A stretch of 64,000 bases of DNA from an uncultured Bacteroidales bacterium (GCA_934716995.1 CAKUYO010000001.1:1-64000), one strand, 5' to 3'; shown: positions 42,048-52,452, numbered from the stretch's first letter. Notes: generated from the sequence alone by a model not told the origin. A program made the numbers and translations.

Positions 42048-42974
42048 CATACAAAGTCTCTCATCATCGGCTCCGGTCCTGCGGGCTATACCGCAGCCAT
42101 CTATGCCTCGCGTGCCAACCTCTCCCCCGTACTCGTCGAAGGACCGCAAGTAGGCGGGCAACTGATGATTACCACCGAGGTGGAAAATTTCCCCGGTTAT
42201 CCAGACGGTGTGGAGCCATTCCAAATGATGGATGATATGCGCCGTCAGGCAGAGCGGTTCGGTACCCGTTTCGTACAGAGCATTGTTACCCGTGTTGATT
42301 TCTCCTGCTCGCCCAAGCGGGTGTATCTCGAGGACGGCACGGAGTATGAAGCCGATACCGTCATCATCGCTACAGGCGCAAGTGCCAAGTTCCTCGGCAT
42401 ACAGTCCGAAGAGGACTACAAAGGGCGCGGCGTGTCGGCTTGCGCTACGTGCGACGGCTTTTTCTACCGCAACAAGACGGTGGCGGTGGTAGGTGGCGGC
42501 GACACCGCCTGCGAAGAAGCATCGTATCTGGCAGGTCTCTGCAAAAAAGTATATATGATTGTCCGCAAGCCCTACCTGCGTGCGTCCGAGATTATGCAGC
42601 AGCGCGTACTGAACAACCCGAAGATAGAGGTTTTGTTTGAGCATAACACTCTCCGCCTGACAGGCGAACCGAAAGTACAGGGTGCCGATCTGGTCTATCG
42701 CAAAGGCGAACCCGACGAGCAGATTCACCATATTGACATCGACGGTTTCTTCCTGGCTATCGGACATCGCCCGAACACGGACCTCTTTGCCGACTACCTG
42801 AACCGTGATGCCGAAGGTTACATCATTGTGGACGGCGACAGCCCCCGCACCAACGTACCGGGTGTTTTTGCTGCGGGCGATTGTGCCGACCCGCACTACC
42901 GTCAGGCGATTGTGGCTGCAGGCAGCGGCTGCAAAGCCGCCATCGAGGCGGACCGCTACCTCAAATCATTGTAA
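42045..42974 (+). CDS. trxB: Thioredoxin reductase
   Basis: A cytoplasmic FAD enzyme passing electrons from NADPH to thioredoxin. 309 residues. FAD motif LIIGSGPAGYTAAIYASRA (6-24), redox-active CATC (133-136) in SACATCDGFFY, NADPH motif VVGGGDTACEEA, and the closing FAD motif GVFAAGDCADPHYRQ. The start codon lies at the edge of a 7-bp array, so the first residues (MHT) may be array-derived. Confidence 0.96.
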   Translation: MHTKSLIIGSGPAGYTAAIYASRANLSPVLVEGPQVGGQLMITTEVENFPGYPDGVEPFQMMDDMRRQAERFGTRFVQSIVTRVDFSCSPKRVYLEDGTEYEADTVIIATGASAKFLGIQSEEDYKGRGVSACATCDGFFYRNKTVAVVGGGDTACEEASYLAGLCKKVYMIVRKPYLRASEIMQQRVLNNPKIEVLFEHNTLRLTGEPKVQGADLVYRKGEPDEQIHHIDIDGFFLAIGHRPNTDLFADYLNRDAEGYIIVDGDSPRTNVPGVFAAGDCADPHYRQAIVAAGSGCKAAIEADRYLKSL

Positions 42975-43084
42975 GGAAACCATAAAGGGAATATCTTTTG
43001 CCTATTTTTTCTATTTTTCTTGGGCGCAAGCCCATAGGAAACAGATAAACACACAAATAATAACCATTAAACCCATTAAATCTT

Positions 43085-44266
43085 ATGCAACTATCTGAAT
43101 TAAAGAAAGCATTTGAGCAAACCTACAAGCACGCCGCAACAGACATCTTCTTTGCACCGGGGCGTGTCAACCTGATCGGAGAACACACCGACTACAACGG
43201 CGGTTATGTTTTCCCCTGCGCATTGAGTTTCGGCACGTTCCTGCTTGTCGCACCTAACAAAGACAACGCACTGCATTTCTGCTCGCTCAACATCACCGAC
43301 GAGTGCGGCAACTTTCCTGTTACGGAGGTATCGCTTTCACACATAACGGAGCCATTGGAGAAAAAGCACTGGGCAAACTACCCGCTCGGCTGTATCGCAC
43401 AGTTTGTCAAACGCGGTGTTGCCATTCTGCAAGGCTACGACTTCCTTTTCTGGGGCGACGTGCCTGCCGGTGCAGGACTGAGCAGCAGTGCCGCTATCGA
43501 GGTGGTTACCGCCTATGCGATGAACGAACTGCTCCATACCGGCTACGACCGCACCGAGATTGCCAAGATAGGACAACTCTCCGAGCATGAGTTTGCAGGC
43601 GTCAATTGCGGTATCATGGATCAGTTTGCTTCCGCACAAGGCAAAGCCGACCACGCTATTTTCCTTAACTGCGACAGCCTGCAGTTCGACCTTGTACCTA
43701 TCAAACTGGATGGTATCAAGGTGGTTATCACCAATACCCACTCGCCGCACAAACTTGATTCGGGTGCCTACAATGCCCGTGTGGCACAATGCAAGACAGC
43801 GGTTGAGCAACTCAACACCGTGCGTCCGCTCAAGAACCTTGCCGAACTTACTATGGCAGAGTTCAAAGAGATAGAATCGGCAATCACCGACCCCGTAGCA
43901 CACCGCCGCGCCCGCCACGTGGTAGGCGAAGTACAGCGTACCAAAGATGCCGTAGAGGCACTGCGCCAAGGCGATATTGCCAAGTTCGGACAACTGATGA
44001 ACCAGAGCCATATCTCGCTCCGCGACGATTATGAAGTTACAGGACCGGAACTTGATACCTTGGCTGAAACGGCTTGGACGGTTGACGGTGTTATCGGCAG
44101 CCGTATGACAGGCGGTGGATTCGGCGGTTGCACCGTATCCTTGGTAAAAGAAGAAGCCATACCTGCTTATATGGAAACAGTGGGCAAGACCTACACCGAC
44201 AAGACCGGTCTTACCGCCGACTTCTACATCGCCCAAATCGGCGACGGCGTTCACCGCGTAGAATAA
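43085..44266 (+). CDS. galK: Galactokinase
   Basis: Phosphorylates galactose to galactose-1-phosphate, first committed step of the Leloir pathway. 393 residues, usual length. Signatures: PGRVNLIGEHTDYNGGYVFP, the ATP-binding GAGLSSSAAIEV, and the C-terminal TGGGFGGCTVSLV. No galT, galE or mutarotase is adjacent. Ends in a strong shared terminator. The upstream 110 bp hold no exact promoter; TATCTTTTG near 43001 is close but one base too long. Confidence 0.96.
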   Translation: MQLSELKKAFEQTYKHAATDIFFAPGRVNLIGEHTDYNGGYVFPCALSFGTFLLVAPNKDNALHFCSLNITDECGNFPVTEVSLSHITEPLEKKHWANYPLGCIAQFVKRGVAILQGYDFLFWGDVPAGAGLSSSAAIEVVTAYAMNELLHTGYDRTEIAKIGQLSEHEFAGVNCGIMDQFASAQGKADHAIFLNCDSLQFDLVPIKLDGIKVVITNTHSPHKLDSGAYNARVAQCKTAVEQLNTVRPLKNLAELTMAEFKEIESAITDPVAHRRARHVVGEVQRTKDAVEALRQGDIAKFGQLMNQSHISLRDDYEVTGPELDTLAETAWTVDGVIGSRMTGGGFGGCTVSLVKEEAIPAYMETVGKTYTDKTGLTADFYIAQIGDGVHRVE

Positions 44267-44280
44267 TAACGACCCTATAT

Positions 44281-44323
44281 ACCAAACGGGCTGTCCAATA
44301 TGATTTTGGACAGCCCGTTTGGT
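44281..44323. terminator. Bidirectional terminator, galK / secreted operon
   Basis: A perfect 18-bp stem (44281-44298 with 44306-44323) and a 7-nt loop between the convergent stops at 44266 and 44338. Confidence 0.92.
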
Positions 44324-44337
44324 GTATATTACCGCAT

Positions 44338-46692
44338 TTATTGCACTACTCTGCCGAGTAGGTCGTACATAGTGTCTCCACGCTTGATAACAAGTTGTGC
44401 ATTGCGTAGCAACTTGGTTGCCTGCAAACCGGCAACCTCTTCGGTATGCGATACGGCAGATGAGATATTGTTGCAGTCGCCCGTACAGGTTTGCAACAGA
44501 ATATCATCGATGTACGCCGTATATGCACCGCGGGCGGCAGATGTAGCAACGAGCGCAATACCTGTAACCGTATCCCCTGTCATAGCCGCCGGCACCACAG
44601 CGGAGACACGCGACCAGTTGCCGACAGAATCGGTAGCCGTGGCAAGCGTTTTCCCCGAAGCAAAGACCAACTGCAGTTGTACATCGCCTTGTACATAAGC
44701 GGTAAGGCGCAAAGGTTCCGTAACGGCAACAGAAACGGTGGCTATGCGATACAGCACAGATGCATTGGCAGCCGCAGCCTCGGCACGGAACATCAGCGCA
44801 TAGTCTCCGCTATGCGCATTACCGTTTTCCATAGTGCAAGTAATATGGTCGGCATTGGTTTGGGACAACAATGCCGCCTCGTGGAGGCACGGATCTACGG
44901 GGAAAGTGCCGGTACGGCGTGCCGTACCGTTCTGATAGTCGTACGGAGTAGTAACAGACTCGAAACTATTGCGATAGTAAACCGGTCCGAGACTATGCGG
45001 TGTGGACAGGGCAACCGGTTTGCCGGAACGCAGCATACGTATCGCATCGCCCGCCAAACGCAGGTAATAGTCGGACGAGAGCCACGTACCATCGGCAGAG
45101 GAAGTGAGGAAATAATTGCCCCGCGGTATCATTGTCCAATCGGTAGCGGCATTGAGGAGAGCCGTACCCTCGTCATATTCGTCGAACATGGCAAAATACA
45201 TATTCCTGCAGCCGTTTTGGCAGATATGCGAAGCCTGGTCCCAAAGGAAAGACCCCGCCAGACGGGGGGCTTGGTTGAGGTTCCCCGTATTCCATGTTGC
45301 CCACCCGAAACCGGCAAACAGCACGGGCATATAATCCATACGGTGCTGGTCGCAATACGCCTTATCAAGGGCTTGCTGCCGGTAGAAATACTGCGCCTCG
45401 GCGGTATTGCTGAACCGTTCCACCAACCACGGAGAGAGCATATCATAATGGAGATAGACCTGCTCAAACGATTCCTGATCGTTTGGATCGGATTGCGACG
45501 GACCTTTGGCATCATTGCGGTTCTCCCGCCAATAGGTAGGCACTCCGCCAATGACATAGCAACCGCGGCTCTTGAACCATTCTATGAGTTCGGTCGTCTC
45601 TTGGGCAGTACCGGGGTGATTTCCCGTAAAGCCTGTTCCCCAGATCTGTACAACGGGTTTGCCATCCATAGTGGCATAGGCGGGCGACTGTATGAGTGCA
45701 AGATTCTGCTCTATGGTATAGACCCAGTCGAAACGGATAAGATCCGTCCAACAATCCTCCAAACCGTTGGAAGTGATGTCATAACAGATATAGAAGATAC
45801 GCTCCGTACGCTCGGCATTCTGACGGATAACAGCCAACTGGTGCGCAGGATTATAGGTTACCGTTTTCATCTCGCGCCCGAGGAAACGCTGTACCGCCAC
45901 ACCGTCCAACGCAGACTGCTGCATCAGGTCGAAATGAGAGGCAATGATACGCGGCGAAAGCGCATTGTAGAGTTTGGCAGGATTGCCGTTACCCAAGTCG
46001 GCGAAACCGGTCTGTGCCAGGTCGGCATCCTCGTAGAACGATACATCGGGATAGATCTCAAACGTATGATTGTACTTGCGCGGCCAGCGTGTACCATCGG
46101 GTTCGATAGCATCATTGCCCCAATGGTGCCAAAAATCCTTCTGCCCGCCGACACGGAACCACCCCTGATAGCCGGCAATACTCTTTGTCCGCATCTCGGA
46201 GTATGACGAAGCACCGGGATGGGCGGGCACGGGTTCGGCAAGCGGATCGAGTGTGCCGTCCGATATTTCCACACGTGCGATATAGTTGCCCGCATTGATA
46301 CGGAAATCGCCATGGTTCTGCGCGTTACGGAACGAAGCATCGGTAAGGGCAACCGTAGTGGTGAGCCATTCGCCCGTATTGGTACGGGAGATATTCGCCG
46401 TCTGGTAGTTGTGATCGCCGGTAGCATTGTACTGGAACTGCACCTGGTCGGTACCTCTGTCCAAATAGGTGAGCCGCACAAGCAGCGTATTCATTGCAGG
46501 GGTAATCACCGAACTATTGACACGGAAGTAGAGAAATTTGCCCTCCGGTACAAAGACGCACTCACGCCCCGCCTCGGTAGTGATGACGGTGTATGGTTCA
46601 TCATACGGATTGCCGTTATCTGTGCGAGTCAGATTGTTCGACTCTGCCGGTGTATAAAATGCCAAGACGGCACTAAGCAGGAGTACTAACAT
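44338..46692 (-). CDS. Secreted glycoside hydrolase, GH99/GH71-like
   Basis: 784 residues, short signal peptide (MLVLLLSAVLAFYTPA). An N-terminal beta-sandwich (to about 160) is followed by a TIM-barrel-like part with IAGYQGWFRVGG, RIIASHFDLMQQSALDGVAV, YICYDITSN and DYMPVLFAGFGWATWN. These resemble the GH99/GH71-like proteins of Bacteroidota, active on mannans or alpha-glucans. A second beta-sandwich (about 620-740) looks like a carbohydrate-binding module. The end, LLRNAQLVIKRGDTMYDLLG-RVVQ, is the short C-terminal motif shared with other proteins here. Last gene of the operon. The substrate cannot be assigned. Confidence 0.72.
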   Translation of the reverse strand: MLVLLLSAVLAFYTPAESNNLTRTDNGNPYDEPYTVITTEAGRECVFVPEGKFLYFRVNSSVITPAMNTLLVRLTYLDRGTDQVQFQYNATGDHNYQTANISRTNTGEWLTTTVALTDASFRNAQNHGDFRINAGNYIARVEISDGTLDPLAEPVPAHPGASSYSEMRTKSIAGYQGWFRVGGQKDFWHHWGNDAIEPDGTRWPRKYNHTFEIYPDVSFYEDADLAQTGFADLGNGNPAKLYNALSPRIIASHFDLMQQSALDGVAVQRFLGREMKTVTYNPAHQLAVIRQNAERTERIFYICYDITSNGLEDCWTDLIRFDWVYTIEQNLALIQSPAYATMDGKPVVQIWGTGFTGNHPGTAQETTELIEWFKSRGCYVIGGVPTYWRENRNDAKGPSQSDPNDQESFEQVYLHYDMLSPWLVERFSNTAEAQYFYRQQALDKAYCDQHRMDYMPVLFAGFGWATWNTGNLNQAPRLAGSFLWDQASHICQNGCRNMYFAMFDEYDEGTALLNAATDWTMIPRGNYFLTSSADGTWLSSDYYLRLAGDAIRMLRSGKPVALSTPHSLGPVYYRNSFESVTTPYDYQNGTARRTGTFPVDPCLHEAALLSQTNADHITCTMENGNAHSGDYALMFRAEAAAANASVLYRIATVSVAVTEPLRLTAYVQGDVQLQLVFASGKTLATATDSVGNWSRVSAVVPAAMTGDTVTGIALVATSAARGAYTAYIDDILLQTCTGDCNNISSAVSHTEEVAGLQATKLLRNAQLVIKRGDTMYDLLGRVVQ

Positions 46693-46701
46693 AGATAATT
46701 C

Positions 46702-47964
46702 TTACCATTTTATAACTCTTTGACCGATAGTATTGTACAATGTACCTCTGTAGTCAATGAACAAGTGCCCGTTGATGAACCTCTTGGAAGCGTTCCGAAC
46801 AGGTTGCTTGGAGTTCTTCTCCGCACTGCGTTGCATATCGGCAAAAGTATGTGCGCAGGTCTCAAACTGATCACCGTTGATGTCTGTAACCAGTGCGGAA
46901 TAGTATCCCGATTGTACATTTCCCTGCATATAAAGGAATTGCTTGGTTGCCCCTTCGATAGGTTGCCCGTCCAACAACCATTGGTAGGCAGTAAACAGCG
47001 AGTCGACATTGCTGACAAACAAGACATCGTCCCACTTGGCATAAACCAGATCTTCGCAACTGCAGTTCTGTGCATTGACGATAAATATCTGTTCCGCCAC
47101 TTTTCGCGAGTCTTCCACCTCAACGAGTTGGAAGATGATGTCGTCCAATCCGAAATCGTTGCCGGCACCGTAGTAGGTATTCAAGTCTTCCACGCCAATC
47201 TCGATATAGTCGCTGGATACGGGAGCTGTCCAATAGGTTTTGGAATAGTGCCACTCGTTGTCCTGTCCGAGTTTGAGTACGCTACCGAGATACTCCTTTT
47301 TCATCGTGCCGTCGGCATCGCGATAATTGATAGAGAATTGCAACTCGGCAGGATGATCACGTTGGTTGGGCTGGTTGAGGTCAGCCGCCCAATAAGAAAA
47401 GACATAGCGTTTTCCTCCTATGAGTTCAAGCCCCGGATTCTCCGTGGTACGGGCTTTCCATGCATAGCCCGATCGTGCGGCATCGAACATAGCAAAGAGT
47501 TTGCCCGAGTGGGCGGATACGTTGGCATAGTCGCGCCACGTATGCTGTGCATTTTCCGACAAGAGATAGACACCGGACTTTCCCTGGAAACGCGGGTCGT
47601 CGTAGAGGTTGGTTCCCTTCGGGTCGAAAGGCAGATACTCGTAATCGGAGGTGAAACCGGTAGGTGCAGTACGATAGTCGGTATAGTTTTCGAAGTCGCC
47701 ATTGGACATCAGGTTCTGCGAAATCAAGTGTTCCGGCAGATAGACATAGCACGTAAATGTATCCGTACGTTCTTCGACAGCATGGTAGGTGAAAGTCTGC
47801 GAGTAGAGACTATCGGGCAACCATAAGTACTCGTGGTCATCATAAGCAGAGGACAGGACGCGTGTGCTATCCAGACAGACATCCACATATACAGTATCGC
47901 GGGCAACCTCTTCCGCCTGCATTACAGCAGGCAGAAGAGCCAGGAATATCAACAATTTCTTCAT
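46702..47964 (-). CDS. Secreted protein with carbohydrate-binding-like domain
   Basis: 420 residues, signal peptide MKKLLIFLALLPAVMQAEE. Residues about 85-290 have the look of a CBM4/9-type jelly roll (SNGDFENYTDYRTAPTGF, YVFSYWAADL, YIEIGVEDLN, FGLDDIIFQLVE). A segment around WDDVLFVSNVDSLFTAYQWL-LDGQP also occurs in the 1465-residue protein, a known context for surface cargo. Ends RFINGHLFIDYRGTLYNTIG-QRVIKW, the short C-terminal motif. Spaced 6 nt from the OmpA-like gene and 9 nt from the GH99-like gene. Binding role is inference. Confidence 0.7.
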   Translation of the reverse strand: MKKLLIFLALLPAVMQAEEVARDTVYVDVCLDSTRVLSSAYDDHEYLWLPDSLYSQTFTYHAVEERTDTFTCYVYLPEHLISQNLMSNGDFENYTDYRTAPTGFTSDYEYLPFDPKGTNLYDDPRFQGKSGVYLLSENAQHTWRDYANVSAHSGKLFAMFDAARSGYAWKARTTENPGLELIGGKRYVFSYWAADLNQPNQRDHPAELQFSINYRDADGTMKKEYLGSVLKLGQDNEWHYSKTYWTAPVSSDYIEIGVEDLNTYYGAGNDFGLDDIIFQLVEVEDSRKVAEQIFIVNAQNCSCEDLVYAKWDDVLFVSNVDSLFTAYQWLLDGQPIEGATKQFLYMQGNVQSGYYSALVTDINGDQFETCAHTFADMQRSAEKNSKQPVRNASKRFINGHLFIDYRGTLYNTIGQRVIKW

Positions 47965-47970
47965 AGTCGC

Positions 47971-49773
47971 TTATTTTTGGTTGTCAGGAATAATTTCCAC
48001 ACGGCGATCCAGTTCCGCCTTGGTGCGGTTGCCTACGTTCTCTCCCGTATATTCGACAGAAGAACTGAAGCCACCGACTATCAGTTGCTCCCGACTGACA
48101 CCACGCTGAACGAGCAGGTCGGCAATAGTCTGCGCACGGCGGTCGGACAGACGCTGATTGGCGGCACTATTGCCCTCGGTGCTGGCATGGCCGTTGATAT
48201 GCACACGCTGGGAGGGGTTAGCCATCATAATTTCCGCCACCTTGTCCAAGATGTCGGCAGGCACCAGTTTGGGGTGCTTGTAGTCGTTGACATCAAACCA
48301 TATAACGGAAGTGGACAAAGTATGGATAAGACTGGTGATTGTATCCTCAAGCATAATATAAACAGTGTCCACGTGGTTGCGCTGCGCATAGGTGGTATCG
48401 GTAAGGACGAGACAATCATAGATAACCGGGGCTTCTTTTTTCTTGGCTTTCGGATAGAAATGAACCCCCACTTTGACACCGACTGACCAAGGGTGGACAG
48501 AACCGGCATAATTGGTTTGGAGAATACCCGAGTATTGCTCCATAAAGGTATGCTGACGATAACCTTCCTCAGCGGGCTGCTGCCAACCGAGTTCCTGTTT
48601 TTCCCCGCCAGCAGCGAGGTCATTGCATACCGCAGTAAAGTACGCACCGACAAACAAGTCGATGTTGTCACGCAAAGGAACGAGTGCGCCGACATCGGCT
48701 TTGACCCCCGCAGCCACTTTCCGAAGCGGCTGGGCGTGTTTCTCCATAGAGAAATCCTGTCCGACGACCTCGGTGTAGAAATCGTGGGAACTGACCTCTG
48801 TGAGTGTGAGGTTCCAAGGACGGTAGTAACCGGAATGCTCTACCGCACCGCTGCGCAGGTTGTAGGTAGTACCGAGAGGCATTCCTACAAATGCTCCGAC
48901 AGCGGCAAAAATACCCACACGGTCATTGAACATGTGCTGGTACTGCGCCGTAACGGGAATAGAGAGCATCCACATACGCTGCTGCTCTTTCCAACTATGC
49001 GTTGTGGCAATATGGTCATATATCTCGCCCTCGGAGTCCGCCTGATTGTCCCAGCGGCGTGTCGTATTGAGACGTGCCTGCGAGTTGATCATCTCGGCAT
49101 CGACACCAACGCCAAGCCCCCATTCGGGAGTAAAGAACCAGGCATATCGCAGACTGATCTGCCCCGTAAGGTCTCCAATGTTTTTCCCGTCTTGCACTTT
49201 GTAACCCCACGAGGAGTATCCGCCCCCGAGATAGGCTTGGAGACTAGAGCCCTGCCGGGCAGGTCTCTGCGGTTCCTGTTTGCCGGCACGAGGCTTACGC
49301 TCGATACGCTCTTTGGTAAGGCGGAACGAATCCACATAGTTGATGTACTGCGGCTGACGGCGGGTAAGCAACGTAAGATGGAGACTATCCTGCTCCCACT
49401 CGCGCTGGGAGACCAATTCAGCAGCCCCCGCAACGGTATCGGCAACGGTAGAAGACATAAGCACCTCGTCGGAAGCGAGTACACGCCGGGAGACCGTAAA
49501 ACGGTTGCCCTTTTTAGCAGGCGTAATAAGGTACTCGCAGTCAAAGAGTTGGCTGAGAACTTCTTCGGGTTCGGCATTACGGAACGTAACAGTTACACGG
49601 CGTTTGGTATCCACCTGTTTTTTGTCCGTTTTGACATAGGTACCCGTTTCCTTCTTCATATCCGACAGGATAGTCCTGACAGGCGTATCCTTATACTTAC
49701 CGGAGAAAGTGGTTTTTGCCCCGAAGGCTGTCAGCGGCAGCAATAATGCCAACAATAGCAGTGTTTTTCTCAT
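47971..49773 (-). CDS. OmpA-family outer-membrane protein with STN-like N-terminal domain
   Basis: 600 residues. Signal peptide (MRKTLLLLALLLPLTAFG-AK), then an STN-like domain (VRTILSDMKKETGTYVK ... EEVLSQLFDCEY, about 25-85) of the kind found in TonB-dependent receptors and secretins. A PorT-like beta-barrel follows (about 195-450, AYLGGGYSSWGYKV, ISLRYAWFFTPEWGLGVGV). The C-terminal OmpA domain has INGHASTEGNSAANQRLSDR, the peptidoglycan-binding pattern. It probably links the outer membrane to the wall, perhaps holding products of the adjoining secreted genes. The triple domain order is unusual. Confidence 0.85.
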   Translation of the reverse strand: MRKTLLLLALLLPLTAFGAKTTFSGKYKDTPVRTILSDMKKETGTYVKTDKKQVDTKRRVTVTFRNAEPEEVLSQLFDCEYLITPAKKGNRFTVSRRVLASDEVLMSSTVADTVAGAAELVSQREWEQDSLHLTLLTRRQPQYINYVDSFRLTKERIERKPRAGKQEPQRPARQGSSLQAYLGGGYSSWGYKVQDGKNIGDLTGQISLRYAWFFTPEWGLGVGVDAEMINSQARLNTTRRWDNQADSEGEIYDHIATTHSWKEQQRMWMLSIPVTAQYQHMFNDRVGIFAAVGAFVGMPLGTTYNLRSGAVEHSGYYRPWNLTLTEVSSHDFYTEVVGQDFSMEKHAQPLRKVAAGVKADVGALVPLRDNIDLFVGAYFTAVCNDLAAGGEKQELGWQQPAEEGYRQHTFMEQYSGILQTNYAGSVHPWSVGVKVGVHFYPKAKKKEAPVIYDCLVLTDTTYAQRNHVDTVYIMLEDTITSLIHTLSTSVIWFDVNDYKHPKLVPADILDKVAEIMMANPSQRVHINGHASTEGNSAANQRLSDRRAQTIADLLVQRGVSREQLIVGGFSSSVEYTGENVGNRTKAELDRRVEIIPDNQK

Positions 49774-49799
49774 AGTATGTGTTAATGTAATCCGTTATA

Positions 49800-52307
49800 T
49801 CAGAGTTTTCGTCCCAAGACATCGTAGGCGGTACTATCACGAACAATGACCAGCCTGCCATCAATCAGCGATTTACTGACCGAAAAAGGGACAGCCGGCA
49901 GTCGTTCACCCGTAGGTTCCTCGGTTGGGCAGTCGAAACGCTCCGTCCAAGTAGAGGGGACAGAACCATTGAACACCGCATTTTTGAGATTGACGGCATT
50001 GAAATGGCAATAGGAGCCCGTACAACCGCTGACATTGGAGAAATAGATACCATAATTGCCGCCATCGATATGGATATTGTTGAACTCCATACCCGTGATC
50101 TTGTTGCTGCCGGCACGCACGAAGAAATTGTTCCAACGGGAGCCGCTGATATTGATACTATTGAGATGTACGTTGTAGATCGGATAGTTGCCCGTTTTAC
50201 CTATATTGAACGCCCCTTGTGCACTTCCCCAGAAGTCGCCCGCAGTACCTTTGTTGCCTGCGGTACAACCGCAATGGTCGATAGTAACATTGTGGATATC
50301 AATGGTGCCGCTACTGGTAAAACCCGCACCGGAGAAGTCGGAGTTGACACGTGCGCCGGATTCCAACGCATCGGCTATATAGAGATGGTGGGCGGTATGG
50401 TTGTCGCCACCGAAGAAACCAAGGGACGAAGCGCGCCAGTTGTTCTCGGCAGTACAATAGGCGAAAGTGATGTTGCTGCAGCGTCTGCCTGTGGACCACG
50501 AAGCCATATCGTCGTCTCCGTTGTTGCGGAAAGAGCAATAACGAACCATATGTCCGCTGCTGCCGTGCGAGCAGTTGATACCATCGGCATAGTTATTGCG
50601 GAAACGGCAGTGCTCCACCAATAGGTTGGACGAGCCGGCACTGGTATAATCGGCAATCCATGCACCGCACTCGAAATGCTCCACCCAACAACCACGGATG
50701 ACACTATTGCGCCCCATGCCGCCCATAAAGCCTTTGCCGACCTGTTTGGAATCGTCGTTGTTGTAATAACGGCAGTTGTTGACCGTATTGAGATAGAGCC
50801 CCTCGATAAGCAGATTGTTGCGGTCCGCCTCAAAGCCGCGGTAACTATATGTAGAGCCGTTGTCGGAAGGAGCAGTAAAATAGATAGTGGTGTACCACAT
50901 ACCTGCACCGATGACACGTGTACCATCGGCATTGCGCAGGTAGATACGCTTGCTGCAATTCCATGTGCCTTCGGGGATATAGACGGTGCGTCCCTGGTTG
51001 TTCATAATAAAGTCGCCGACATCTCCATTGCCGTCAAAACGGACTTTGTCGCCGCTCAGTTGGTCGTAGGTAACAGCGGCGGGGACGGGTTCCAGTTCCA
51101 CGAAATCAATGGTATAGGGTGTAGAGCCGCCGTCCGCCTTTTGGAGCGTAAGCGTCTCGCCCGATTTGACGGAACGCGAAAGGCGGATATGTGTCTCGTC
51201 GAAACGCATACGGATCACCACATTGCCGGTACGGGGATTGTTGTCGGGATAGGTGCCGTCACAATACTGCCAAGCCCAGTACGAATTGAGATTGAGCGTG
51301 CCGACTTTGTCCTGACCGGCATAGACATTGAGCGTCCCCGTTGTGCCCTGTCCGTTGCTGCTATCGGGCAGAGAGAAGCGGACGGTAAGTCCGTCGCCCG
51401 CCTGATCGACGACCCAAGAAACGGTCTGCCCCACTGCCGTGAGGTTGAGTGCCTGCTGGTGGGATGCTTCGGACTGGAGCAGACGCTGGTCGTCGGAAGC
51501 CTCAAGGAATGTACCGTCGGTGGTGCACAAGCCGGGTTCCGCCTCGTAGCGCTGGTAGGGACGGTTGATATAGCCGCGTCCCTGTTTGTCGGAGGGGAAC
51601 AGATATACCTGGCTGCCGTCGGTAACAGGTGTGTCGGGTACATCGGGCTTATCGGGGGTATCCGGATTTTCGGGTGTAGAAGGTGTGCTGCCGGTATCCA
51701 CACACGGAGCGGCATAGCCTTTCTGATTGATAGCCGAATAGATATTATCGAAGTTGTTGGTATAGAACTCGCTTCCCGTATACGCCCCCGTGTAAGGGGC
51801 GGTTTGGAAAAGGCAATCGCTGTTGCCCGTTACATCGTCGGAGGGATTGAGCCACCAGGCAGCCCCCGGATTGGAAGCCGTATATTCGAAGCCGAAGAGG
51901 TTGGAATAGACCTTGACGGTTGTGCCGGTATTGAGCGTCAGTCCGTCTTCCGCCAACTGCGCAAGATTGAGCGTCTTTCCATAGATATTGCCCTGTATAT
52001 GGTAGAGACGGTCGCCATTGCGGGATACTTTGCCCTGATCGGTAGAGAAATTGGTGGCAATACCCCGTGTGCCGGCAGTTCCAGCACCTTGGAGCCACGA
52101 TTCCCACACGGTACCGGTGATGTCGATGGCAAACGTAAAGGTCTCGTCCGCCTCCATACTATTGGAAGAAGCCCACGTATTGTTTTCACAATCCCAGCGG
52201 ACGATGTAACACCCGTCGGCACCGACAGGATTGTTCAAACTTTGTGCAGCGGTGGCTGCCAGCAATGTACACACAGAGGCCACCAAAGCCAGTGATATTC
52301 TTTTCAT
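49800..52307 (-). CDS. Secreted CBM35 plus beta-helix protein, GH87-like
   Basis: 835 residues from ATG 52307, chosen because a signal peptide follows at once (MKRISLALVASVCTLLAATA). Domain 1 (about 22-215) is the VGADGxYIVxWDC...DETFxFAIDITG unit also found twice in the 1465-residue protein. A Pro/Asp/Thr linker (PDTPDKPDVPDTP) leads to a CBM35-like module (YQRYEAEPG ... TLNLNSYWAWQY ... YTIDFVELEPVP). Then comes a right-handed beta-helix (about 410-770: GRTVYIPEGTW, FEADRNNLLIEGLYL, VEHCRFRNNYADGINC). This order matches mycodextranase/alpha-1,3-glucanase (GH87)-type proteins. Ends with the short C-terminal motif (SLIDGRLVIVRDSTAYDVLG-RKL). Confidence 0.78.
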   Translation of the reverse strand: MKRISLALVASVCTLLAATAAQSLNNPVGADGCYIVRWDCENNTWASSNSMEADETFTFAIDITGTVWESWLQGAGTAGTRGIATNFSTDQGKVSRNGDRLYHIQGNIYGKTLNLAQLAEDGLTLNTGTTVKVYSNLFGFEYTASNPGAAWWLNPSDDVTGNSDCLFQTAPYTGAYTGSEFYTNNFDNIYSAINQKGYAAPCVDTGSTPSTPENPDTPDKPDVPDTPVTDGSQVYLFPSDKQGRGYINRPYQRYEAEPGLCTTDGTFLEASDDQRLLQSEASHQQALNLTAVGQTVSWVVDQAGDGLTVRFSLPDSSNGQGTTGTLNVYAGQDKVGTLNLNSYWAWQYCDGTYPDNNPRTGNVVIRMRFDETHIRLSRSVKSGETLTLQKADGGSTPYTIDFVELEPVPAAVTYDQLSGDKVRFDGNGDVGDFIMNNQGRTVYIPEGTWNCSKRIYLRNADGTRVIGAGMWYTTIYFTAPSDNGSTYSYRGFEADRNNLLIEGLYLNTVNNCRYYNNDDSKQVGKGFMGGMGRNSVIRGCWVEHFECGAWIADYTSAGSSNLLVEHCRFRNNYADGINCSHGSSGHMVRYCSFRNNGDDDMASWSTGRRCSNITFAYCTAENNWRASSLGFFGGDNHTAHHLYIADALESGARVNSDFSGAGFTSSGTIDIHNVTIDHCGCTAGNKGTAGDFWGSAQGAFNIGKTGNYPIYNVHLNSINISGSRWNNFFVRAGSNKITGMEFNNIHIDGGNYGIYFSNVSGCTGSYCHFNAVNLKNAVFNGSVPSTWTERFDCPTEEPTGERLPAVPFSVSKSLIDGRLVIVRDSTAYDVLGRKL

Positions 52308-52390
52308 TATTGTTGTTGTATTATAATTATCAAATTGCCCTATTGCAGGGGGAACGGCAGGCAAAAGCCCCGACACAGTAACGACATCGT

Positions 52391-52452
52391 ATCGTTAATC
52401 ACCCGTTAATCACCCGTTAATCACCCGATAATCACCCGATAATCACCCGATA
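52391..52452. repeat. Array B3: five CCCG cores at 11-bp spacing
   Basis: CCCG at 52402, 52413, 52424, 52435 and 52446 in TAATCACCCGW units. It occupies the 212-bp gap upstream of the CBM35 gene. Confidence 0.85.

Noticed and set aside
42996..43010. TATCTTTTG upstream of galK as a promoter
   Set aside because: One base longer than TAnnTTTG and without a correctly spaced TTTG; left as unsupported.
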